Positions 34,461-44,699 of a stretch of DNA of 64,000 nucleotides are shown in pieces; the first letter of the stretch is position 1, and each line of letters opens with the position of its first letter. Source of the stretch: Arthrobacter sp. MA-N2 (GTDB lineage Bacteria > Actinomycetota > Actinomycetes > Actinomycetales > Micrococcaceae); the NCBI RefSeq assembly GCF_000517125.1, contig NZ_KI912155.1, forward strand, positions 3,536,029 through 3,600,028, given 5' to 3'. The position numbers were made by a program, and so were the translations under genes. The notes under the pieces were generated by a model. The model was not told where the DNA came from. It was given only the letters and a program-made list of their open reading frames with translations, and made no database searches.

Positions 34461-34733
34461 GTGGATGAGCTCCTGGCCAAGCTGGCAGCGGTTGAGGATT
34501 CGAGAGCCCGCGAAGTGAATGAAAAGCACGGCGACGATCACAGTGTGAACCTCGGCAAACTGCGCGCGATCGCGGAGCGGCCGAAAACCCAACAGGAACT
34601 CACACACGCCCAACTCAAAGCGCTGCAGGTGAGCCTGATGCTCGCGATCCCCCCCCACGGTCACCTCGGCGTCGCTACGCTCCGGGACGAAGCCTTGCGA
34701 AGAACAGACTTCAGGTCTACAACGAAGCCATAG
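34461..34733 (+). pseudogene. Truncated DNA-alkylation-repair (AlkD-like) gene
   Basis: From a GTG the frame reads VDELLAKLAAVEDSRAREVN then EKHGDDHSVNLGKLRAIA and RPKTQQELTHAQLKAL. The motif REVNEKHGDDH.VNLGKLR(A/E)IAK..KTQQEL is the highly conserved opening of actinobacterial AlkD-like proteins, normally about 230 aa. After about residue 57 the homology stops and unrelated sequence continues to a stop at 34733. The gene is therefore a 5' fragment, with nothing resembling the remainder nearby. Together with the neighbouring accessory genes it suggests a rearrangement breakpoint near 34630. Confidence 0.7.
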
Positions 34734-34960
34734 AACAACAACGACGAGCATGCCGAAATACCGGGCATGTTTTCTCCCGAAAGGACCTTGGGATGTCGAG
34801 CCTCTGGACCTTGAGTCGCCAGTCAGCGGGGTGCTGACATGTCGACGTCCGTTGGTGAGAATGGCCGCGATCTCGAGCATCGACCTGCGCCCGGCAACAA
34901 CGCCCAGATCCCGGCCCGGCCAGGCCAAGTCGCCTGCAGCCGCAACCAATGGAAGGAAAG
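34734..34960. other. Intergenic region upstream of the sugar ABC genes
   Basis: No convincing gene. It contains a CATGCC/GGCATG hairpin (34749-34754, 34764-34769) followed by TTTTCT, a possible weak terminator. No operator was recognised for the downstream ABC genes. Confidence 0.4.
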
Positions 34961-36187
34961 ATGAAGTTGAAACACTTGAAGGATTCAGCACGAGGCGTCA
35001 GAACCACCTTCGTTGCAGCCCTCACCATCACGGCGATCGCCGCTTGCAGCTCCCCGAGCCCATCCTCCACGCCGAGCGCTACGGGCTCCGGAGGCGCCGT
35101 ACCGCAGATCTCCGCGTCTGCGTTCACCGCCGACTTCTCAGCGATGAAACAACTCACGTCGCTCGGCTCGCAGGGCAAGGGCATGGTCGGCGTCCTACTG
35201 CCCGACACCACAACCTCCGCGCGGTACGTCACGTTCGACGCCCCGTACCTGAAGAAGGCGTTCGAGGCGGCAGGGCTGGACTCCACCAAGTTCAAGATCG
35301 ACAACGCGCAGGGCAGCGCGAGTACGATGCAGACGCAGGCCGAGGCCGACATCACGGCCGGGGCATCCGTGCTGCTGGTCGACGCTCTCGACTCGGGTTC
35401 GGGCGCGGCCATCGAGGCGGCCGCCACCGCGCGCGGCGTCAAGGTGATCGACTATGACCGGCTCGTCAAGGGCGGCGCGAAAGATCGCATCTACGTCAGC
35501 TTCGACAACGTCAAGGTCGGTCAGCTGATTGGCGACGGCGAAGTCAGTTGCATCGGCGACTGGAAGGTCAGCAAGCCAAACATCCTGATCATGGATGGCG
35601 ACCCGACCGACAACAACGCGAAGCTGTTCGCCGAAGGCTACAACGGCGTGCTCAAGCCGCACTTCGACAGCGGCGAGTACGTGAACGCCGGCGAGCCCGC
35701 CGGCACCTGGACACCCTCGGTAGCACAGACAACCTTCGCCCAGCAGTACACCGCCCATCCGAACATCAACGCGGTCGTCACGCCCAACGATGACAACGCC
35801 AACGCGGTGATCGCGTACCTGCAGAGCAAGCAGATCCCCGCCAAGACCTTCCCGACCACAGGGCAGGACGCGTCCCTGTCTGGCCTGCAGAACATCCTGA
35901 AGGGCTACCAGTGCGGAACCGTGTACAAGCCGATCTACTTTGAGGCCCAGGCCGCTGCCGCGGCTGCGCTCTACCTTCGGGCGGGCGTGGACGTTCCTTC
36001 TACACTGGTGAACGGCAAGACGACGGACGACACGGCGAAAACCGATGTCGCGTCGGTCCTGCTGACCCCGTTGTGGGTTACCACGAAGAACATGGCCGAG
36101 ACGGTCGTCAAGGACGGCGCTGTGACGGTCCCCGCGCTGTGCATCTCACAGGTGAAGGACGCATGCACCGCGGCCGGCATCCAGTAG
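34961..36187 (+). CDS. Sugar ABC transporter substrate-binding lipoprotein (XylF/ChvE-like)
   Basis: A 408-aa lipoprotein with signal LTITAIAAC (lipobox cysteine C29). A Ser/Thr/Pro-rich linker leads to a periplasmic-binding-protein type I fold: GMVGVLLPDTTTSARYV, DAGSVLL-like ASVLLVDALDSGSGAAIE, KVIDYDRL, PNILIMDGDPTDNNAKLFAEG and AVVTPNDDNANAVIAYLQS. This is the xylose/multiple-sugar binder branch of the CUT2 class. The ATG at 34961 follows GGAAGGAAAG; an ATG four codons earlier is also in frame. It forms an operon with the fused ATPase-permease 119 bp downstream. The sugar is inferred to be a pentose or similar. Confidence 0.87.
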   Translation: MKLKHLKDSARGVRTTFVAALTITAIAACSSPSPSSTPSATGSGGAVPQISASAFTADFSAMKQLTSLGSQGKGMVGVLLPDTTTSARYVTFDAPYLKKAFEAAGLDSTKFKIDNAQGSASTMQTQAEADITAGASVLLVDALDSGSGAAIEAAATARGVKVIDYDRLVKGGAKDRIYVSFDNVKVGQLIGDGEVSCIGDWKVSKPNILIMDGDPTDNNAKLFAEGYNGVLKPHFDSGEYVNAGEPAGTWTPSVAQTTFAQQYTAHPNINAVVTPNDDNANAVIAYLQSKQIPAKTFPTTGQDASLSGLQNILKGYQCGTVYKPIYFEAQAAAAAALYLRAGVDVPSTLVNGKTTDDTAKTDVASVLLTPLWVTTKNMAETVVKDGAVTVPALCISQVKDACTAAGIQ

Positions 36188-36306
36188 TCGGAACAGCGAA
36201 GTAGGTAAAACATCAAGTAGTTCGCAACCCTCGAACCGGTCGTTTCCTGCAGGGGACAGGGAAGGACCGGATCGGCCTGGCCCCCAGCGCTCACAAAGGA
36301 ACTAGC

Positions 36307-38439
36307 GTGATTCCTGAAACGCCACCGCAGCCGGCGACAACGGCCCGACCTGACGCCGGTCCATTGCTTCGCCTCGTGGGGATCGACAAGAACTTCGGGC
36401 CGGTGCAGGCGCTGGCCGACGTCACCCTCGAAGTGCCGACCGGGAAGGTGACCGCGCTGGCCGGCGACAACGGGGCGGGCAAGTCAGTGCTGATCAAGTG
36501 CGTAGCCGGCATTTACGCCCCCGACGACGGCCAGCTGTTTTGGGAAAACAAGCCCGTCAGGTTGAACTCACCCCATGAGGCCGCCGAACTCGGCATCGAG
36601 ACCGTCTACCAGGATCTGGCCCTGTGCGACAACCTCGACATCGTGCAGAACATGTTCCTCGGCCGCGAGCGCCTGCGCCATCTCCTCCTCGATGAAGAGA
36701 GCATGGAGATAGCGGCCCGGGAGACGCTGGCGAGCCTGGCCGTGACGAGCGTGCGTTCGATCCGGCAGCCGGTCGCGTCCCTGTCCGGCGGTCAACGCCA
36801 GTCCGTGTCGATCGCGAAGTCTGTGCTGTGGAACTCGAAACTCGTCATCATGGACGAGCCGACGGCGGCTCTCGGCGTCGCCCAGACTGAGGTCGTCCTC
36901 AACCTCATTCGCCAGCTCGCCGACCGCGGCGTCGCTGTCGTCGTCATCTCGCACAACATGAACGACGTCTTCCAGGTCGCCGACCGCATCGCCGTACTCA
37001 GGCTCGGGCGGCTCGTGGAGGTTCGGCCCATCACAGAAGTGGACCGGCAGATCGTGGTCGACCTGATGACCACCGGTGTCTCCGACCGGGTAAGACCGGA
37101 ACCCGCGCCCTCAACGCCTTCGCAACGCAGGATTCCCGCCGCCAAGGGGCCGCTCCCGTCCGTCGCAGGTGCCCTCCATGAGGAGCCGACGACCGCGGCA
37201 GCCGCGCGAAAGGCTGCGCTGGCGCTGAACCCCGACATCACCGCCACGTCGCTGCCCGAGTACTTCCGCGCGGCGCTGGCGCGGGTTCGGGCCGGTGAGA
37301 GCGGAGTGCTGCCGGTGCTCGCGGGCCTGCTCGTGATCTCGGCGCTGTTCCAATCGCTGAACCCGAACTTCCTGACCCCCGGCAACATGGTGAACCTGCT
37401 CATTCAGGGTTCGGTGTTCATGCTGCTGGCGATGGGCCAGGTCTTCGTGCTCCTGCTCGGCGAGATCGACCTGTCAATCGGGTACGTCGGCGGCGTGGGC
37501 GGTGTCATCATGGCCGAACTCGTACAGGAGTCGACCGGCTGGCCGTGGTGGGCGGCGATCGCCGTCGGGCTGGCTGCCTGCGCCGGGATCGGGGTGCTGC
37601 ATGGCACGATCATCACCCGCCTCGGGCTGCCGTCATTCGTCGTGACGCTCGGTGGCCAGCTCGGCTGGCTCGGCGTGATGCTGATGATCCTCGGCAGCGG
37701 CGGCGTGGTGCCCATCAACGACAACGTCATCAACGACATCGCCAGCGGCAACCTCAGCCCGTTGACCAGCTGGACCGTAATGTTCGTCGTCGCCGGAGTG
37801 TTCAGCACCTGGACCTGGCTGAGGGACGCCCGCCGGCGCGATAGCGGACTCGTCGCGCCGCCAGCCAGCGTGAGCGCCCTGAAGATTGCGGCCGTGCTCG
37901 CCACCGGTGTGGCCGTCGTCTGGCTTTGCAACACCAACCGAGGCACCCTGGTTGAAATCAGCGGTGTGCCCTGGGTACTGCTGGTTGTACTCGGAGTCCT
38001 CGCGGCCTGGACGCTGCTGCTCGGCCGCACCCGATTCGGCCGCTACGTCTACGCTATTGGCGGCAATGCCGAGGCCGCACGACGGGGCGGCGTGAATCTC
38101 GCGCGCATCCGAACGATCGCCTTCATGCTCGCTTCCTTCACTGCCGGAATCGCCGGAATCGTTTACGCGTCCCGGCTCCGCTCGGTCTCAACCTCGTACG
38201 ACGGCGGCACGCTGGTGCTCTACGCCGTCGCCGCGGCGGTGATCGGCGGCACCAGCCTGTTCGGCGGCCGAGGCAAGGTGCTGCACGGGGTCCTCGGCGG
38301 CCTGGTGATCGCAGCGATCGACAACGGCATGGGCCTGCAGGGCTACAGCGCGCCGGCGAAGTATGTGGTCACCGCGCTGGTTCTCGTCTCGGCCGTGACG
38401 ATCGACGCGGTCGCCCGCCGAGGGCGCTCCCGGACGTGA
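36307..38439 (+). CDS. Fused ABC ATPase-permease for sugar uptake (XylG-XylH-like)
   Basis: A 710-aa fusion. Residues 20-255 are a single nucleotide-binding domain: Walker A GDNGAGKS (53-60), signature LSGGQRQ (159-165), Walker B LVIMDEP (179-185) and the H-loop in VVVISHN. A disordered Pro/Ala linker (about 260-330) leads to a CUT2-type permease of about 10 TM segments with VLLLGEIDLSIGYVGGVGGV and YAIGGNAEAARRGGVNLARI. CUT2 ATPases normally carry two NBDs on a separate polypeptide. Here one NBD is joined to one permease, so a homodimer would give a full transporter. GTG start after AAAGGAAC. No sugar-catabolic gene follows. Confidence 0.9.
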   Translation: MIPETPPQPATTARPDAGPLLRLVGIDKNFGPVQALADVTLEVPTGKVTALAGDNGAGKSVLIKCVAGIYAPDDGQLFWENKPVRLNSPHEAAELGIETVYQDLALCDNLDIVQNMFLGRERLRHLLLDEESMEIAARETLASLAVTSVRSIRQPVASLSGGQRQSVSIAKSVLWNSKLVIMDEPTAALGVAQTEVVLNLIRQLADRGVAVVVISHNMNDVFQVADRIAVLRLGRLVEVRPITEVDRQIVVDLMTTGVSDRVRPEPAPSTPSQRRIPAAKGPLPSVAGALHEEPTTAAAARKAALALNPDITATSLPEYFRAALARVRAGESGVLPVLAGLLVISALFQSLNPNFLTPGNMVNLLIQGSVFMLLAMGQVFVLLLGEIDLSIGYVGGVGGVIMAELVQESTGWPWWAAIAVGLAACAGIGVLHGTIITRLGLPSFVVTLGGQLGWLGVMLMILGSGGVVPINDNVINDIASGNLSPLTSWTVMFVVAGVFSTWTWLRDARRRDSGLVAPPASVSALKIAAVLATGVAVVWLCNTNRGTLVEISGVPWVLLVVLGVLAAWTLLLGRTRFGRYVYAIGGNAEAARRGGVNLARIRTIAFMLASFTAGIAGIVYASRLRSVSTSYDGGTLVLYAVAAAVIGGTSLFGGRGKVLHGVLGGLVIAAIDNGMGLQGYSAPAKYVVTALVLVSAVTIDAVARRGRSRT

Positions 38440-38467
38440 GGCAAGGCAAGGTCTGCTGAGAGCTCAC

Positions 38468-38507
38468 AAAGCGGGCCCTGCATGATTTACCGTGCAGGGC
38501 CCGCTTT
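38468..38507. terminator. Bidirectional hairpin terminator
   Basis: A perfect 15-bp inverted repeat, AAAGCGGGCCCTGCA (38468-38482) and its complement (38493-38507), with a 10-nt loop. The A/T-flanked stem can terminate both the ABC genes (from the left) and nrdF (from the right). Confidence 0.85.
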
Positions 38508-38551
38508 AGTGGCAGCTAGTTGGAAGTCTTCCAACTAGGTCAACAGAATCC

Positions 38552-39535
<984 letters not shown>

Positions 39536-39562
39536 TTAACGTATGTGTTGTTTAAGGTAAGC

Positions 39563-39594
39563 GTACGACGCCGGGCGCTCACCCGGCGTCGTAC
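39563..39594 (-). promoter_or_regulatory. Strong hairpin between nrdE and nrdF
   Basis: A perfect 13-bp inverted repeat, GTACGACGCCGGG (39563-39575) against 39582-39594, with a 6-nt loop. It lies 50 bp after the nrdE stop and 36 bp before the nrdF start. It may be a partial terminator, an RNA-processing site, or an end-stabilising structure that sets the nrdF dose. Confidence 0.6.
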
Positions 39595-39644
39595 TCTTCA
39601 GTTGTATGGCGCGGCGGTTGCCGCAATTAGTCAACCGTTATCGG

Positions 39645-41792
39645 TTACAGCATGCAGCTGACGCAACCCTCAACCTCGGTCCCTTCCAGCGCGAGCTGGC
39701 GGAGACGGATGTAGTAGAGCGTCTTGATGCCCTTGCGCCATGCGTAGATCTGCGCCTTGTTGATGTCGCGCGTGGTGGCGGTGTCCTTGAAGAACAGGGT
39801 CAGGGACAGGCCCTGGTCCACGTGCTGCGTGGCGGCGGCGTAGGTGTCGATGATCTTCTCGTAACCGATCTCGTACGCGTCCTGGTAGTACTCCAGGTTG
39901 TCGTTGTCGAGGTACGGAGCCGGGTAGTAGACGCGGCCGATCTTGCCTTCCTTGCGGATTTCGATCTTGGCGGCCACCGGGTGGATCGACGACGTCGAGT
40001 TGTTGATGTAGCTGATGGAACCCGTGGGCGGGACGGCCTGCAGGTTCTGGTTGTAGATGCCGTGCTCCATGACGGAAGCCTTCAGCTCGCGCCAGTCTTC
40101 CTGCGTCGGAATATGGATGCCGGCGAAGAGCTCGCGGACGCGCTCGGTCTCCGGGGTCCATTCCTGCTCGGTGTACTTGTCGAAGAACGCGCCACTTGCA
40201 TAGGTGGAGTTCTCGAAGCCTGCAAAGGGCTGACCTGTCTCGATGGCCAGCTTGTTCGAGGCACGGAGAGCGTGGAACAGCACCGTGTAGAAGTAGATGT
40301 TGGTGAAGTCCAGGCCTTCTTCGGAACCGTAGTGGACGTGCTCACGGGCAAGGTAACCGTGCAGGTTCATCTGTCCGAGGCCGATAGCGTGGCTCTGGGC
40401 GTTGCCCTGCGCGATGGACGGCACCGAGTTGATGTAGGACATGTCCGAGACCGCGCTGAGGGCACGGATGGACGTCTCGATCGACAGGCCGAAGTCCGGA
40501 GAATCCATGGTCTTGGCGATGTTCATCGAACCAAGGTTGCAGGAGATGTCCTTGCCGACCGTCTTGTAGCTGAGATCCTCGGCGTAGATGGACGGCGTGG
40601 AAACCTGCAGGATCTCCGAGCACAGGTTGCTCATGGTGATCTTGCCGGCAATCGGGTTGGCCCGGTTCACAGTGTCCTCGAACATGATGTACGGGTAGCC
40701 GGACTCAAACTGGATCTCTGCGAGGGTCTGGAAGAACTCGCGGGCGCTGATCTTGGTCTTCTTGATCCGCGAGTCGTCCACCATCTCGTAGTACTTCTCG
40801 GTGACCGAAATATCGGAGAAGGGCACACCGTAGACGCGTTCGACGTCGTACGGGGAAAAGAGGTACATGTCCTCGTTCTTCTTGGCCAGCTCGAACGTGA
40901 TGTCCGGGACCACGACGCCCAGGGACAGCGTCTTGATACGGATCTTCTCGTCGGCGTTTTCACGCTTGGTGTCCAGAAAGCGGTAGATGTCCGGGTGGTG
41001 GGCGTGCAGGTACACGGCACCCGCACCCTGGCGGGCACCGAGCTGGTTGGCGTAGGAGAAGCTGTCTTCGAGGAGCTTCATGACCGGGATGACACCGGAG
41101 GACTGATTCTCGATCTGCTTGATCGGCGCCCCATGCTCACGGATGTTGGTCAGCGAAAGGGCCACGCCGCCGCCGCGCTTGGACAACTGCAGCGCCGAGT
41201 TGATGCCACGGGCAATCGACTCCATGTTGTCTTCGATGCGCAGCAGGAAGCAGGAGACCAGCTCGCCGCGTTGGGCCTTGCCGGCATTGAGGAACGTGGG
41301 CGTGGCGGGCTGGAAGCGGCCATCGATGATCTCGTCCACGAGGCGGCTGGCCAGCTCTTCGTTGCCGCGGGCAAGGTGCAAGGCAACCATGCAGACGCGG
41401 TCCTCGTAGCGCTCCAGGAAGCGCTTGCCGTCGAAGGTCTTCAGCGTGTAGGAGGTGTAGAACTTGAAGGCGCCGAGGAAGGTCTCGAAGCGGAACTTCT
41501 TCTTGTAGGCGCGGTTGAACAGCTCACGGATGAAGTTCATCGTGTACTGATCGAGGGTCTCGCGCTCGTAGTACTGATTCTTGACCAGGTAGTCCAGCTT
41601 CTCTTCCAGGTCATGGAAGAAAACGGTGTTGTTGTTCACGTGCTGCAGGAAGTACTGGTGCGCGGCCTCACGATCGGCTTCGAACTGGATCTCTCCGTTC
41701 GGACCGTAGAGGTTCAGCATGGCGTTGAGCTCATGGTAGCCGAGGCCCTTATAGGCCTCCGGCAACGGCTTCTTGACGTTGGCGGTATCCAT
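39645..41792 (-). CDS. nrdE: Class Ib ribonucleotide reductase alpha subunit
   Basis: A 715-aa catalytic subunit reducing ribonucleoside diphosphates. Landmarks: [32 protein letters not shown] (first Cys of the redox pair), [15 protein letters not shown], and the C-terminal C-V-S-C-M-L that exchanges electrons with NrdH. A TTG at 41834 is also in frame but would overlap nrdI. The ATG at 41792 ([23 protein letters not shown]) gives a normal length and leaves 11 bp after nrdI. Confidence 0.97.
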   Translation of the reverse strand: MDTANVKKPLPEAYKGLGYHELNAMLNLYGPNGEIQFEADREAAHQYFLQHVNNNTVFFHDLEEKLDYLVKNQYYERETLDQYTMNFIRELFNRAYKKKFRFETFLGAFKFYTSYTLKTFDGKRFLERYEDRVCMVALHLARGNEELASRLVDEIIDGRFQPATPTFLNAGKAQRGELVSCFLLRIEDNMESIARGINSALQLSKRGGGVALSLTNIREHGAPIKQIENQSSGVIPVMKLLEDSFSYANQLGARQGAGAVYLHAHHPDIYRFLDTKRENADEKIRIKTLSLGVVVPDITFELAKKNEDMYLFSPYDVERVYGVPFSDISVTEKYYEMVDDSRIKKTKISAREFFQTLAEIQFESGYPYIMFEDTVNRANPIAGKITMSNLCSEILQVSTPSIYAEDLSYKTVGKDISCNLGSMNIAKTMDSPDFGLSIETSIRALSAVSDMSYINSVPSIAQGNAQSHAIGLGQMNLHGYLAREHVHYGSEEGLDFTNIYFYTVLFHALRASNKLAIETGQPFAGFENSTYASGAFFDKYTEQEWTPETERVRELFAGIHIPTQEDWRELKASVMEHGIYNQNLQAVPPTGSISYINNSTSSIHPVAAKIEIRKEGKIGRVYYPAPYLDNDNLEYYQDAYEIGYEKIIDTYAAATQHVDQGLSLTLFFKDTATTRDINKAQIYAWRKGIKTLYYIRLRQLALEGTEVEGCVSCML

Positions 41793-41803
41793 AGCGCCCT
41801 TGG

Positions 41804-42274
41804 TTACTTCTGTATCTGCGACAGTCGTGTCCAAAACTTTTCCAGCCCTTCGTTGACCCTTTGGACGTCTTCAGGCGTCCCCATGAGTTCAAATTTGTAG
41901 AGATGCGGAACCCGGCATTTAGTGGCGATGATGTCTCCCGCCATGCAGTAGTTTTCCGCGAAGTTGGTGTTCCCTGCCCCGATCACGCCGCGGATCAGTT
42001 CCCTGTTCTGCGGGTTATTCAAGAACCTGATGACCTGCTTGGGTACCGAGCCTTCGCCATTCGTACCACCATAGGTGGGCAGCATAAGGACGAAGGGTTC
42101 CAGTGCGAGCAACGGCGCGTCCTTGGCGTGGAGCGGGATGCGTGCCGCGTCGACGCCGAGCTTCTGGACGAAGCGCTTCGTGTTCTCGGATGTGGAGGAA
42201 AAGTAGATGAGGTGACTCCGCGTGCGGACGGCTTCAGTCGCCGCTTGTGCAGGTGCTGTTGCCAGCGCTGCCAT
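41804..42274 (-). CDS. nrdI: NrdI flavodoxin-like protein
   Basis: A 156-aa flavodoxin-fold protein. [20 protein letters not shown] is the FMN phosphate-binding loop. [24 protein letters not shown] and [37 protein letters not shown] are NrdI hallmarks. It supplies oxidant for NrdF manganese-cofactor assembly. The ATG at 42274 fits GAGGTGACTCCC; a GTG at 42283 is also possible. Confidence 0.96.
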   Translation of the reverse strand: MAALATAPAQAATEAVRTRSHLIYFSSTSENTKRFVQKLGVDAARIPLHAKDAPLLALEPFVLMLPTYGGTNGEGSVPKQVIRFLNNPQNRELIRGVIGAGNTNFAENYCMAGDIIATKCRVPHLYKFELMGTPEDVQRVNEGLEKFWTRLSQIQK

Positions 42275-42329
42275 GGGAGTCACCTCGACTACATTGGAAT
42301 ACTTTGTTGTGGCGGCGGAGTCTTGAAAA

Positions 42330-42572
42330 CTAGGCCACGGAAGCGGCAGCCAGTGCCAGCTCTTCGATCTTGTCCGGACGGAATCCCGACCAATGATCCT
42401 GCTCGGTCACCACGACGGGAGCCTGCATGTATCCAAGGGCCTTGAGGCGCTCAAGAGCCTCGGCATCCTGGGAGATGTCGACACTCTGGTAGGCGATGCC
42501 CTTCTTGTCGAGTGCTCGGTAGGTTGCGTTGCACTGAACACAGGCCGGCTTCGTGTAAACCGTCACAGTCAT
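42330..42572 (-). CDS. nrdH: NrdH redoxin
   Basis: An 80-aa glutaredoxin-like protein with thioredoxin-like behaviour. Active site C-V-Q-C at residues 11-14 ([16 protein letters not shown]); the typical [10 protein letters not shown]-terminal motif is present. It delivers electrons from thioredoxin reductase to NrdE. First gene of the nrd operon, with a candidate NrdR dyad about 165 bp upstream. Confidence 0.96.
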   Translation of the reverse strand: MTVTVYTKPACVQCNATYRALDKKGIAYQSVDISQDAEALERLKALGYMQAPVVVTEQDHWSGFRPDKIEELALAAASVA

Positions 42573-43077
42573 GGTCCCTGTCCTCTTTGTTGAAGTCTTT
42601 AGCTCTTCGTATTGGCAGGCCCCGACCGGAACTGATCACTCCGATACTGGCCCGCTGGCCGGCGAAGCGGCCAAACTATCTATCACGTCTTGCATTCATG
42701 TCTTGTGCTGGTTTCCCGCTCAATCCGTAAATCGATACTACATGTAGTGCAAGCGCCTCAGCGGAACCCCAAGATGATGTATTACAAGTATGTCATTTTA
42801 CGCACCGGTAGTCCACAGGCCAAGAAGGTAAAAATGTCCGGGAATCCGCCAAATCCAAAGACGAAATCCACACCCTGTGGACTACTTAGCCACAATTAAC
42901 CGTCAGCGTGTCGCGCCGCTCCCGGCGTGTCGCACCATCTCTGCCAACGACGTTCAATGAGTCGCCCGCCACATCCTGTCGTCCGGGCCGGTCACCACGG
43001 CAGGAGCCGCGACCGAATTCACAACGCTATGCTGGCTGGGCACGGATTTCGGCCGACACCGAGCCTAAGGATCACTG
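42573..43077. other. Divergent nrdH / LysR intergenic region (505 bp)
   Basis: Relatively AT-rich for this DNA, with no coding sequence recognised. It contains the NrdR-like dyad at 42735-42750. It also holds an 11-bp perfect inverted repeat TAGTCCACAGG (42809-42819) / CCTGTGGACTA (42874-42884), 54 bp apart. Near 42906-42935 GCGTGTCGC occurs twice. Confidence 0.5.
42735..42750. promoter_or_regulatory. Candidate NrdR box upstream of nrdHIEF
   Basis: ATACTACATGTAGTGC has a perfect 12-bp dyad (ACTACATGTAGT) and resembles the NrdR consensus acaCwATATATwGtgt. NrdR normally uses two boxes about three helical turns apart. A clear second box was not found at that distance. Confidence 0.45.
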
Positions 43078-44055
43078 ATGGTCAACCTTCTCCACCTGCG
43101 GACGCTGCTTGAAGTCACGCGGCTCGGTTCCTTCGCGGCAGCCGCCGGGCGGCTCGGCTACACCGCCTCAGCCGTATCCCAACAGATGGCAGCGCTGGAA
43201 CGGGACACCGGCGTCGAACTCTTCCACCGTTCCGCACGCAGCGTGGTCCCCACCGAAGCAGCCCTGACCATGGTGCGCCATGCATCCAAGGTGCTCACTG
43301 ACGTCGACACCCTGCTGGCGGCCGCATCAAGAAGCACGGACTCCCCCGTTCAAGAGCTCCGGCTGGGCATCTTCCCCAGCCTGGCCACCTATGTGCTGCC
43401 GGACATCCTCCGGAACCCGCGCTGGAAGAAGCTCGGCATCGAACTCCGCGTGTGGGTAGCAGAGCCATCCCAAACCATCCAAGGTCTGCGCAGCGGCGGT
43501 GAACTGGACCTCGCGCTGGTGTACCAAGTGGGCCAGTCGGGGCTGGCGTGGCCGCATACTTTGGAGCGGCAGTGGATCGGCGACGACGACTTCCGGGTGG
43601 TGCTCCCCGCCTCGTGGGGTATCCGGGAGGAGGCAGAAATGCAGGCCTCCCAGCTCTCGGACATGCCATGGATCATGCACCACCCCGGGACCAGCGACGC
43701 CGTGGTGATCGAACGGCTGTTTGCCAGCTGCAATCTGCACCCCCGCGTGGTGGCTTACAGTGACGACTTCCACGCCAGCCTCGAGATGGCTGCCGCAGGG
43801 CTCGGTGCCGCACTGGTACCGGAGCTGGCGCTGCGGCACCGGCCGCCCGGTGTGGTGGTTCTCGATGTCCCGGATATCCGGCTCGCGCGCAACGTCTTCG
43901 CGCTGCTCATCAACGAAAAGCGCACAGCGCAAGTGCAGCTCTTCACCGAATTGCTGGCAGACACGCTTCACGGTAGCGCGGCAACCGTCCGGGCCAGACG
44001 TGCCGCGACGACGCCCACATCAGCCCAAAAGTCAACGCCCAAGCGACCCGGCTGA
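43078..44055 (+). CDS. LysR-family transcriptional regulator
   Basis: A 325-aa LTTR. The N-terminal winged HTH is LLHLRTLLEVTRLGSFAAAAGRLGYTASAVSQQMAALERDTGVELFHRSARSVVPTEA. The effector domain spans about 90-290 (LRLGIFPSLATYVLPDIL, DLALVYQ, MPWIMHHPGTSDAVVIERLF). The effector is unknown. The gene stands alone; neighbours give no firm target. A methionine-pathway role cannot be assumed although metF-metE lies nearby. The C-terminal tail is basic and Ala/Thr-rich. AAGGA precedes the ATG. Confidence 0.92.
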   Translation: MVNLLHLRTLLEVTRLGSFAAAAGRLGYTASAVSQQMAALERDTGVELFHRSARSVVPTEAALTMVRHASKVLTDVDTLLAAASRSTDSPVQELRLGIFPSLATYVLPDILRNPRWKKLGIELRVWVAEPSQTIQGLRSGGELDLALVYQVGQSGLAWPHTLERQWIGDDDFRVVLPASWGIREEAEMQASQLSDMPWIMHHPGTSDAVVIERLFASCNLHPRVVAYSDDFHASLEMAAAGLGAALVPELALRHRPPGVVVLDVPDIRLARNVFALLINEKRTAQVQLFTELLADTLHGSAATVRARRAATTPTSAQKSTPKRPG

Positions 44056-44106
44056 AATCTTCCAGGATGCTGGAACACGCCGCTTGTTTGGGACTATCTT
44101 GAAGAC

Positions 44107-44610
44107 ATGAGCAAGGTAGCGAGCAAGCATTTCGGGGAAATCGAGCTCAACCACGGGCGGGAGCGCTGTTACGTGGCTTCCCACGAGTTCGCTGGAAATC
44201 CCCTCGAACTGGACTTGAACGTCACGGCGCATGACCATTTCGACGAGAAGGCGCTCCACAAGGTGGACTACCGTTTGGGCTACCTCCCCGAACTGGTGGA
44301 CCAGGTCCGCGACATGATCGCCGAAGAACTGGACCAGGACGGCACCAACTCCCAGCAGTTCCTCCACTTCCACTCCAACCAGCTCAAGGAAGAGCAACTG
44401 GAGGCGGTGTTCGGCGTCCGCGACAAGACGCAGCTCAACAAAGACGTGTTTCTCAGGGCCCTCAAACTGGGTCATGTAGCGATCTACCCCGGCCAACCGG
44501 AGCGTTACTTCGTCCTGGATTTCACCCTGGGATCGCACTTCACCGACGAGCTCCTGGTGGTTGCGGCGGACGAGGACGGCGTGGTGGACGACGAAATCCT
44601 CTGGGAATAG
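44107..44610 (+). CDS. DUF2004-like conserved protein
   Basis: A 167-aa acidic soluble protein (MSKVASKHFGEIELNHGRERCYVASHEFAG...LDLNVTAHDHFDEKAL...QPERYFVLDFTLGSHFTDELLVVAADEDG). The pattern is that of a conserved actinobacterial family of unknown function, recalled as DUF2004. No signal or TM segment. It lies 51 bp downstream of the LysR gene in the same direction. A perfect bidirectional terminator follows. Confidence 0.75.
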   Translation: MSKVASKHFGEIELNHGRERCYVASHEFAGNPLELDLNVTAHDHFDEKALHKVDYRLGYLPELVDQVRDMIAEELDQDGTNSQQFLHFHSNQLKEEQLEAVFGVRDKTQLNKDVFLRALKLGHVAIYPGQPERYFVLDFTLGSHFTDELLVVAADEDGVVDDEILWE

Positions 44611-44643
44611 TTTCCGGGGGAAGAGTCAGAGCTGAAAGTGCGA

Positions 44644-44679
44644 CGGCGGCCGGTCACCTTTCGAGGTGACCGGCCGCCG
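44644..44679. terminator. Bidirectional terminator between the DUF2004-like gene and metE
   Basis: A perfect 16-bp stem, CGGCGGCCGGTCACCT (44644-44659) with 44664-44679, closed by a TTCG tetraloop. It lies between convergent genes. Confidence 0.85.
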
Positions 44680-44699
44680 CGGTTTGTACTACTTGAGCG

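Noticed and set aside
39606..41900. Very long plus-strand open frame opposite nrdE
   Set aside because: The minus-strand frame is a clear nrdE; antisense open frames of this size are usual in high-GC genes. The same applies to the long plus-strand frames opposite metE and the YdeP-family gene.
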